From an uncultured Collinsella sp. (GTDB taxonomy: Bacteria; Actinomycetota; Coriobacteriia; Coriobacteriales; Coriobacteriaceae): a stretch of DNA of 5,374 nt. A program made the position numbers and the translations under genes. The notes under the pieces are model-generated. The model searched no databases and was not told the DNA's origin. It saw only the letters and a program-made list of their open reading frames with translations. Below, one piece after another: positions 1 to 4,566 of the stretch; position 1 is the stretch's first letter, and every line of letters begins with the position of its first letter. The stretch covers positions 1 through 5,374 of the forward strand of contig USTC01000101.1 in assembly GCA_900557505.1 (NCBI GenBank), in the 5' to 3' direction.

Positions 1-60
1 ATTGACAGCCGCACCGATTAATGAGGCGGTATAATCACTACCTCCACGTTGCAAGTTGCA
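1..60. other. Probable junction with non-htpG DNA at the window's left edge
   Basis: HtpG-like coding sequence ends near position 60. The remaining bases code for a short unrelated tail and a TAA stop at 18-20. This stretch is more AT-rich than the gene. It holds an exact TTGACA (2-7) and an exact TATAAT (30-35) on the plus strand, an imperfect inverted repeat (25-31 with 39-45) and a GTTGCA direct repeat (49-54, 56-61). It may be the end of an inserted element, a rearrangement breakpoint or an assembly join. No transposase or integrase is visible because the window stops here. Confidence 0.45.
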
Positions 61-1562
61 TCGTAGACCTTGGGCATATCGGCAGCCACGTACTCACGCA
101 TGGCCTGGAAGGTGAACTCATCCACGTCCTGCGTCAGCAGCAGTACATCGTAGCCGCGGTCGAGCACGCCCTTCACGACGGGCATCTTGGCCAAACGCTC
201 GCGCGAATCGCCGGCGGCATAGTAGATTGCCTTCTGGCCCTCGGGCATGCCCTTGGCATACTCGGCAAGGGTAATCATCTTCTGCTCCTTGGCAGACCAG
301 AACAGCAACAGGTCGGCGAGCTCGTCGGCCTTCATGCCGTAGCTCGAGTAGATGCCGTACTTAAGGCCGCGGCCAAAGTTCTCAAAGAACTTCTCGTATG
401 CCTCGCGGTCGTTGTCGCGCATGTCCTCGAGATCGGCGGTAATCTTCTTCTCGACACGCTTGGCAATGGCCTTGAGCTGACGGTTCTGCTGCAGCGTCTC
501 ACGCGAAATATTGAGCGTCACGTCGGCAGAGTCCACGACGCCGCGCACAAAGTTGTAGTAGTCGGGCAGCAGGTCGTCGCACTTCTCCATAATCAGCACG
601 TTGGAGCTGTAGAGCGCCAGGCCCTTCTCGTAGTCCTTGCTGTACAGATCGAACGGGGCGCGACCCGGCACAAACAGCAGCGCATCGTACTCAAGCGTGC
701 CCTCGGCATGGAAGCTGATAGTGCGCGCGGGATCATCAAAGTCGTGGAACGTGGACTTGTAGAACTCGTTGTAATCCTTCTGTTCAACGTCGGAGCTGCG
801 CTTTTTCCAGATCGGCGTCATGGAGTTGATGGTCTCGAGCTCCTGATAGTCCTCGTACTCGGGCTTGTAGTCGTCGCCGGCGTCCTCAGGCTTGGGCTTC
901 TGGCGGCTCTTGGTCACCATCATCTGAATCGGGTAGCGCACATAGTTGCTGTATTGCTGAATCAGGCTCTTGAGGCCCCACTCGGTCAGGAAGCGATCGT
1001 AGGTCTCGGCCTCGCCGTCGGCGTCGAGCTTCTCGTTCTCGCGCAGCGTCAGGATGACATCGGTACCGTGCTCAGCACGCTCGCCATCCTCGATGGTGTA
1101 GCCCTCAAGACCGTCGGACTCCCAAACGTGGGCGGCCTCCTCGCCGTAAGCGCGGCTGACGACCTTCACGTGGCTGGCGACCATAAAGGCGGAGTAGAAA
1201 CCCACGCCAAACTGACCGATGATGTCAACATCGGAGCCCTGCTGCTCGGCGTTCTCGGTCTTAAACTCCTCGGAGCCGGAATGGGCGATGGTGCCCAGGT
1301 TGCGCTCGAGCTCCTCGGCGGTCATGCCGATACCGTTATCCGAAATAGTGATGGTGCGGGCATCTTTATCAAAGGAGACACGAATGGCCAGGTCACCCTG
1401 GTCGAGCTTGACACTCGGATCCTGAAGGCTCTTAAAGTTGAGCTTGTCGACGGCATCGCTCGCGTTGGAGATAAGCTCGCGCAGGAAGATTTCCTTATTG
1501 GTGTAGATGGAGTTGATCATGAGGTCGAGCAGTTTTTTGCTCTCGGTCTTAAATTGACGCAT
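18..1562 (-). CDS. htpG: HtpG (Hsp90 family ATP-dependent chaperone), C-terminally truncated
   Basis: Cytosolic Hsp90 chaperone that remodels client proteins through an ATP-driven dimer clamp. The 514-residue product has a complete GHKL ATPase domain (about 1-215). Visible there are the RELISNASDA helix with the catalytic Glu29 and Asn33, DNGIGM at 75-80, the GQFGVGFYSAF lid/glycine segment at 116-126 and GTD at 166-168. The middle domain follows (about 240-490), with the SRETLQQN loop and its catalytic Arg354. Typical HtpG is about 620 residues. Here the frame ends just after DEFTFQAMREY (481-491), so the whole C-terminal dimerisation domain is absent. From about residue 501 the tail (ATCNVEVVIIPPH) does not resemble the family. 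The ATG start fits the conserved MRQFKTESKKLLDLMINSIY N-terminus and has a GAAAGGA Shine-Dalgarno 6 nt upstream. Family assignment is certain. Function is doubtful, because Hsp90 lacking its dimerisation domain normally has poor ATPase and chaperone activity. Whether the truncation is real or an assembly break cannot be told from here. Confidence 0.95.
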   Translation of the reverse strand: MRQFKTESKKLLDLMINSIYTNKEIFLRELISNASDAVDKLNFKSLQDPSVKLDQGDLAIRVSFDKDARTITISDNGIGMTAEELERNLGTIAHSGSEEFKTENAEQQGSDVDIIGQFGVGFYSAFMVASHVKVVSRAYGEEAAHVWESDGLEGYTIEDGERAEHGTDVILTLRENEKLDADGEAETYDRFLTEWGLKSLIQQYSNYVRYPIQMMVTKSRQKPKPEDAGDDYKPEYEDYQELETINSMTPIWKKRSSDVEQKDYNEFYKSTFHDFDDPARTISFHAEGTLEYDALLFVPGRAPFDLYSKDYEKGLALYSSNVLIMEKCDDLLPDYYNFVRGVVDSADVTLNISRETLQQNRQLKAIAKRVEKKITADLEDMRDNDREAYEKFFENFGRGLKYGIYSSYGMKADELADLLLFWSAKEQKMITLAEYAKGMPEGQKAIYYAAGDSRERLAKMPVVKGVLDRGYDVLLLTQDVDEFTFQAMREYVAADMPKVYDATCNVEVVIIPPH

Positions 1563-1568
1563 GTGCAG

Positions 1569-1575
1569 TCCTTTC
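1569..1575 (-). promoter_or_regulatory. Shine-Dalgarno of htpG
   Basis: GAAAGGA read on the minus strand, 6 nt before the htpG ATG. It fixes the start codon. It can also be drawn pairing with the upstream U tract at 1593-1597, with AGGA opposite four U residues. Confidence 0.75.
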
Positions 1576-1592
1576 GCGCTACCCCTGCCCGC

Positions 1593-1617
1593 AAAAACGG
1601 CCCGGTTGCCCGAGCCG
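1593..1617 (-). terminator. Intrinsic-terminator-like hairpin inside the htpG leader
   Basis: On the minus strand CGGCTCGG and CCGGGCCG form an 8-bp stem, with one U-G wobble and otherwise Watson-Crick pairs. The loop is a GCAA tetraloop (GNRA type) and five U residues follow directly, the classic intrinsic terminator layout. It lies between the only good -10 box (1649-1654) and the htpG start, and just 30 bp remain between the U tract and the ATG, too little for another promoter. It must therefore either be read through or regulate htpG by premature termination. It could also stop read-through from the upstream cps-GNAT operon. The plus strand lacks a U tract after this stem, so it acts in one direction. 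Confidence 0.7.
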
Positions 1618-1648
1618 CATCGCAGACCTGCTATGTTCAGACTTAGAT

Positions 1649-1654
1649 TTTATA
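1649..1654 (-). promoter_or_regulatory. Candidate -10 box of the htpG promoter
   Basis: TATAAA (5 of 6 matches to TATAAT) on the minus strand, within the run TTATAAAAT. Transcription would start near 1642, giving a leader of about 80 nt before htpG. No convincing -35 box lies 16-18 bp upstream, where the sequence is an alternating TATGTATATATGCGCGC tract. That suggests an activator-dependent or alternative-sigma promoter, or a coincidental -10. I see no CIRCE (TTAGCACTC-N9-GAGTGCTAA) or HAIR (CTTGAGT-N7-ACTCAAG) heat-shock operator here. Confidence 0.45.
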
Positions 1655-1724
1655 ACCTATTAGCGCGCATATATACATACGGAATCGAAAAACTGTATGT
1701 TGGAACACCCATGCGTCGATTGCC

Positions 1725-1764
1725 AAGGAGTGCCCCCAGCTGCCGGCAGAAAAGGAACGTCCCT
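1725..1764. repeat. Imperfect repeat/hairpin element between the GNAT gene and htpG
   Basis: Two related 13-mers in direct orientation, AAGGAGTGCCCCC (1725-1737) and AAGGAACGTCCCT (1752-1764), match at 9 of 13 positions, and all four differences are transitions. Between them lies a perfect 10-bp palindrome, CTGCCGGCAG (1740-1749). Each 13-mer is itself close to palindromic, so the minus-strand RNA can fold into one long interrupted hairpin around the central palindrome. The element abuts and slightly overlaps the GNAT stop codon (1763-1765). It looks like a REP-type intergenic repeat. No good U tract follows, so it is not a clear terminator. Confidence 0.45.
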
Positions 1765-2263
1765 ATCTGTCGCCCAGCAGTTTGGCCATCCAGGCATGAG
1801 GCTGGCCTTCGTCTTCGTAGTCCACCGGGGCAATCTGCGTGTAGCCGGCCTTGGCATAGAGCGGCAGCACGTACTCCTGTGCATGCAACTTTATGAGCTT
1901 GGCGCCGGCATCGCGCGCAGCAGCTTCGCTGGCTTCGACAATCTTGCTCGCCAAACCGCGACGGCGCATGCTCGGCAGCACGGCCACGCGCCCCATAATG
2001 TAGGTCTCCCCCGCCGCGACGCCTTCGTCCAAGTCGCACGCCGGCGAAACCGGAGCCTCTGCATCTGCCGCGCGCTCCAGTTCCTCGGGAAACACGCGTG
2101 AGCAGCCGGTGAGCTCGCCGTCCACGTACAGCGTCACATGGATGCAAGTCGGTGCCTCATCAATAGCGTCGAATTCGCTCTCGTAGCCTTGCTCGTCCAT
2201 AAAAACGGCGCGGCGCACCAGCGCCGCGTCCTCAAAGCAACCCGTCTTAAGTTGGATATCCAT
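1763..2263 (-). CDS. GNAT-family N-acetyltransferase (ElaA/YjcF-like)
   Basis: A 166-residue acetyl-CoA-dependent acyltransferase of the GCN5-related family; the acceptor is unknown. The N-terminus has VRRAVFMDEQGYESEFDAID (16-35), typical of ElaA/YjcF-like members (VR..VF..EQG...E.D..D). Motif A for acetyl-CoA binding is GRVAVLPSMRRRGLASKI (91-108), with the R-x-x-G-x-A pyrophosphate loop at 100-105. The C-terminal half has LHAQEYVLPLYAKAGY (126-141) and an HAWM strand (156-159), the usual motif B region. An acidic insert at about 60-88 separates the central strands. The ATG has an AAGGGG Shine-Dalgarno 5 nt upstream. It begins 39 bp after the cpsB stop on the same strand with no terminator between, so co-transcription with the cps module is likely. 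Whether it works with that module is not shown. It could be an unrelated small-molecule or protein acetylase. Confidence 0.9.
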   Translation of the reverse strand: MDIQLKTGCFEDAALVRRAVFMDEQGYESEFDAIDEAPTCIHVTLYVDGELTGCSRVFPEELERAADAEAPVSPACDLDEGVAAGETYIMGRVAVLPSMRRRGLASKIVEASEAAARDAGAKLIKLHAQEYVLPLYAKAGYTQIAPVDYEDEGQPHAWMAKLLGDR

Positions 2264-2302
2264 AGCAGCCCCTTCATTCGATGCGAACGTTGGGGGAAAA
2301 TT

Positions 2303-2950
2303 TTAGCGGAAATGAGCTCCCACGCTAAACTTCGCTCGTGCTTTTGCCAGACAATCGTAGTGGCCCACGTTGTGGGCATCGCTCGCGATATAGCTGTACA
2401 GGCCCTGCTTAAAAAGGCGCTGTGCCGGCTTCTTTTCGCGACCGAATCGTCCACCTGCGATAAAGTCCGCCGAAGCCTGCAGTTTGCAGCCCAGGTCGAC
2501 CAGGCGTTCAGCCACGCTCACATCCTTTTGAATCGCACGATAGCGCTCGGGATGGGCAATAATCACCTGGTAACCGCGACACTGCAAGTCGTAGATCGTG
2601 TTCTCGTATTCCTCAAAGTCATACGAATCGGCACGCGTCGAGAGCTCAAGCAAAAACTCGTTTGAGCCATCGAAATGCAGGCGATCGGCCCATTCGACGC
2701 CCAAATCCATGAGCTTGGCATGATTGACCTCAAAGCCCATCTGCAAATGCATATCGCCCGCATGCGCGCAAAGCAGTCGATAGGCCTCCCACATTTTTTC
2801 GAAGTCAAAATACGGGTCCCGGCAGTGTGGCGTACACACCATGTGCGTAACGCCGACGGCGCGGGCCGCCTCGAGCATCGCCAAGCTTTGCTCGAGGTTC
2901 GCCGCGCCGTCGTCAACACCGGGCAGGATATGGCAGTGGATATCTCTCAT
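2303..2950 (-). CDS. cpsB: CpsB/YwqE-type PHP-domain protein tyrosine phosphatase
   Basis: Manganese-dependent cytoplasmic tyrosine phosphatase of the PHP (polymerase and histidinol phosphatase) fold, which dephosphorylates the partner BY-kinase. The metal ligands expected for the family are visible: DIHCH (His5, His7) followed by ILPGVDDG (8-15), TPH (His42), GFE (Glu74), the ELS segment (102-104), AHPERY (His133) and SDAHN (Asp191, His193). At 215 residues it is somewhat shorter than typical members (about 240-255), but all the core motifs are present. The start is fixed by the motif beginning at residue 4. An AAGAGGG Shine-Dalgarno lies about 5 nt upstream. It starts 24 bp after the cpsD stop, the usual kinase-phosphatase pairing. 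Specificity for phosphotyrosine is inferred from the family and the neighbouring kinase. The gene name follows streptococcal usage. Confidence 0.93.
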   Translation of the reverse strand: MRDIHCHILPGVDDGAANLEQSLAMLEAARAVGVTHMVCTPHCRDPYFDFEKMWEAYRLLCAHAGDMHLQMGFEVNHAKLMDLGVEWADRLHFDGSNEFLLELSTRADSYDFEEYENTIYDLQCRGYQVIIAHPERYRAIQKDVSVAERLVDLGCKLQASADFIAGGRFGREKKPAQRLFKQGLYSYIASDAHNVGHYDCLAKARAKFSVGAHFR

Positions 2951-2974
2951 ATCGCCCTCTTATCTGCGTCGTTG

Positions 2975-3730
2975 CTATTTCTTAAAACGCTTCGCCTTCG
3001 CAGGGGTCCCCGTTGCAGCGGCACCGCCAACAGCAGGGTTAACTCCGGCAACAGCGTTGTTCTGGCCCTTGTCCTCGCCATAGTAAGAGTAATAGTAGTC
3101 ATGGCTCGAGGTCTCACAGCAGTTCATGACCGTGCCAATTACGTTAACCTCGGCCTTGTTGAGCTGGTCGAAGGCGGCAAGGATCTCGTTGCGCTTGGCG
3201 AAGTCCTCACGGACAACGTAGATGGTGCCGTCGGTAATCGCGGCGACCTCGGCGGCATCGACAAAGGTGCCCACGGGCGGCGTATCGAAAATGACGTACT
3301 GGTACTTCTCCTCCAGCGCGGCAACCAACTTGGCAAAGCGGCGCGAGGCGATAATGTCAGCCGGGTTGGGAATGCGCGGCTCGGCATCGAGGAAGAAGAA
3401 GTTGGGCTGACCGGTTTCGACGACAGCCTCGTCAATCGACATCTGGTCGGAAAGGACGGCGTACAGGCCACCGGAATGACGGAGGCCCAGCAGGTTGGCA
3501 AGCGTACGGTGACGCATGTCGCACTCGACGAGAAGGACACTCTTGCCGCTGGTCGCAATGGCCTGAGCCAGATTGACCGCAATGGTGGACTTGCCCTCGT
3601 TAGGGATGGAGGACGTCACGGTAATGGACTTGATCGGCGTATCGACACTCGCAAAGCGAATGTTTGCCAGCAGCGTCTTGGCTGCGTTGCTAAAGGCGAG
3701 GGTATCGCTGGTTTTCTTTTTACGGGCCAT
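2975..3730 (-). CDS. cpsD: CpsD/CapB-type BY-family tyrosine kinase (polysaccharide co-polymerase regulator)
   Basis: Cytoplasmic bacterial tyrosine kinase that autophosphorylates on a C-terminal tyrosine cluster and controls capsule or exopolysaccharide polymerisation together with its membrane adaptor. In 251 residues: Walker A SSIPNEGKST (40-49, Lys47), Walker A' LLVECDMR (66-73, Asp71), Walker B YVIFDTPP (145-152, Asp149) and the tyrosine cluster DYYYSYYGED (211-220) with five tyrosines. The N-terminal helix NAAKTLLANIRF (15-26) occupies the place of the usual EX2RX2R oligomerisation motif, but the acidic and second basic positions are changed (Asn15, Lys18, Leu21). After the tyrosine cluster comes an unusual Gly/Ala/Asn/Pro-rich tail of about 30 residues ending in basic KAKRFKK. 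Its ATG lies 3 bp after the cpsC stop, so translation is probably coupled; an AAGGG-like Shine-Dalgarno lies within the cpsC end. The family call is firm. Confidence 0.95.
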   Translation of the reverse strand: MARKKKTSDTLAFSNAAKTLLANIRFASVDTPIKSITVTSSIPNEGKSTIAVNLAQAIATSGKSVLLVECDMRHRTLANLLGLRHSGGLYAVLSDQMSIDEAVVETGQPNFFFLDAEPRIPNPADIIASRRFAKLVAALEEKYQYVIFDTPPVGTFVDAAEVAAITDGTIYVVREDFAKRNEILAAFDQLNKAEVNVIGTVMNCCETSSHDYYYSYYGEDKGQNNAVAGVNPAVGGAAATGTPAKAKRFKK

Positions 3731-3733
3731 GAA

Positions 3734-4390
3734 TTACTTACCGCCCTTCACAACGGGGAAACGGCCGATAACGGGTACACCGAGCAGCTCGACGGCATCG
3801 TCAACGGAGCGGACGCGGGTATTGAGCATGTCGAGCAACACGACAATTGCAACGGCGACGAACAGGCCGGCCAGAGCGGCGACCGCGATGTAGAGCTTGC
3901 GGTTGGGGCCGCTGGGCTGGTTGGGAATCTTTGCCTTATCGATCACGTTAACGGCCTGAGCGGCGTCAACGTCCTGAGCCACGGTAGACACCGAATTGGC
4001 AATGGCGTTAGCGACAGCGGCGGCACCGTCGGGGCTGTCGCCGGTCACGGACAGCGAAATGACACGAGTCGTGGTCTCGCTCGTAACGCTCACCTTGTAA
4101 TCATCCAAGTTGGAAAGACCCAGCTCCTTAGCAGCACCGCTCTTGACGCTGTCGCTATCGAGCAGCGTCGCGATATCGTTGGAGAGCATCTGGCTCGCCG
4201 ACAGGTCGTTGTAGTAGCTCGTCTGGCTGCCATCGGTCTTGGCGAGAATGTACATGCTCGTCGTGGCGGTGTAGGTGTTGTCCATCATAGTGAAGGAGAC
4301 GACGCCCATGGCGATCGCGCAGACCACCGGGAGGGCGATGACCAGCTTAAGGTGCTTTTTAAGCAGCTGGAACAGTTCGAGAAGGGTCAT
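3734..4390 (-). CDS. cpsC: CpsC/CapA-type Wzz-domain membrane adaptor (chain-length determinant, kinase activator)
   Basis: Membrane polysaccharide co-polymerase of the split Gram-positive type. It is anchored by two helices, carries an extracytoplasmic domain, and its cytoplasmic C-terminus activates the separate BY-kinase. The 218 residues show the Wzz start MTLLELFQLLKKHLKLVIAL, TM1 at about 15-35, an external domain with the characteristic YTATTSMYIL strand (40-49), and the proline-containing stretch IPNQPSGPNRK (155-165). TM2 follows at about 166-187, then a short cytoplasmic tail with the typical NTRVRSVDDAVELLGVPVIG pattern (190-209). Length and layout match YveK/CapA proteins. The ATG has an AAAGG Shine-Dalgarno 8 nt upstream and an in-frame TGA five codons upstream, which fixes the start. 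First gene of the cps-GNAT operon; its stop is 3 bp from cpsD. Confidence 0.94.
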   Translation of the reverse strand: MTLLELFQLLKKHLKLVIALPVVCAIAMGVVSFTMMDNTYTATTSMYILAKTDGSQTSYYNDLSASQMLSNDIATLLDSDSVKSGAAKELGLSNLDDYKVSVTSETTTRVISLSVTGDSPDGAAAVANAIANSVSTVAQDVDAAQAVNVIDKAKIPNQPSGPNRKLYIAVAALAGLFVAVAIVVLLDMLNTRVRSVDDAVELLGVPVIGRFPVVKGGK

Positions 4391-4398
4391 GCAGCTTG

Positions 4399-4403
4399 CC
4401 TTT
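4399..4403 (-). promoter_or_regulatory. Shine-Dalgarno of cpsC
   Basis: AAAGG on the minus strand, 8 nt before the cpsC ATG. It supports the chosen start. Confidence 0.6.
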
Positions 4404-4437
4404 CATTTCCCTAGTTCATATCGACAAAACTGCTCGT

Positions 4438-4467
4438 ATGATATCGCATCTTTTTGCCATGTCCGAA
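4438..4467 (-). promoter_or_regulatory. Candidate promoter of the cps operon
   Basis: On the minus strand TATCAT (4438-4443, 5 of 6 matches to TATAAT) follows TTCGGA (4462-4467, 3 of 6 matches to TTGACA) with an 18-bp spacer. Transcription would start near 4431, about 40 nt before cpsC. The -10 is reasonable and the -35 weak. A weaker alternative -10 (TATAGA) lies at 4469-4474. Some promoter is expected here because a terminator-like hairpin separates the operon from the upstream kinase gene. Confidence 0.35.
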
Positions 4468-4498
4468 CTCTATACATAAGATACAGCGCTTACACCAT

Positions 4499-4510
4499 TG
4501 TTGCGCAACA
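4499..4510. promoter_or_regulatory. Perfect 12-bp palindrome, candidate operator
   Basis: TGTTGCGCAACA is its own reverse complement. It lies upstream of the candidate cps promoter and about 109 bp before the cpsC start, a position suited to a dimeric transcription factor. It also sits directly behind the kinase-gene terminator hairpin. No regulator gene is visible in the window to pair with it. Confidence 0.4.
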
Positions 4511-4542
4511 TTAACGCCGCACCGGCAGCCCCGATGCGGCGT
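4511..4542 (-). terminator. Probable terminator of the histidine kinase gene
   Basis: ACGCCGCA (4514-4521) and TGCGGCGT (4535-4542) form a perfect 8-bp stem that can gain three inner pairs (CGG 4523-4525 with CCG 4531-4533). It starts 24 bp after the kinase stop codon. The following minus-strand tail, TTAATGTTG, is only partly T-rich, so it is a weaker match to an intrinsic terminator than the one before htpG. Confidence 0.5.
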
Positions 4543-4566
4543 GAAATTCACATGTTTGCAGTACCG

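Noticed and set aside
21..1646. 541-codon open frame on the plus strand opposite htpG
   Set aside because: It is antisense to a clear htpG. Its protein is a low-complexity Leu/Val/Gly/His-rich run with no family features, as expected from the codon bias of the true gene.
1563..1762. Heat-shock operators (CIRCE or HAIR) before htpG
   Set aside because: Neither TTAGCACTC-N9-GAGTGCTAA nor CTTGAGT-N7-ACTCAAG, nor a close variant, is present in the upstream region.
1650..2147. 165-codon minus-strand frame overlapping the GNAT gene
   Set aside because: Arg/Cys/Gly-rich translation in a shifted frame of the GNAT coding sequence and running into the htpG promoter region; the GNAT frame has clear motifs and a ribosome site.
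2297..2304. AAAATTTT palindrome at the end of cpsB as a terminator or operator
   Set aside because: It is a short AT palindrome with no GC stem; the GNAT gene starts 39 bp after the cpsB stop with its own ribosome site, which fits one operon.
2675..4414. 579-codon open frame on the plus strand spanning cpsB, cpsD and cpsC
   Set aside because: It lies antisense across three well-supported genes and their intergenic gaps, has no recognisable domain, and reflects codon bias.
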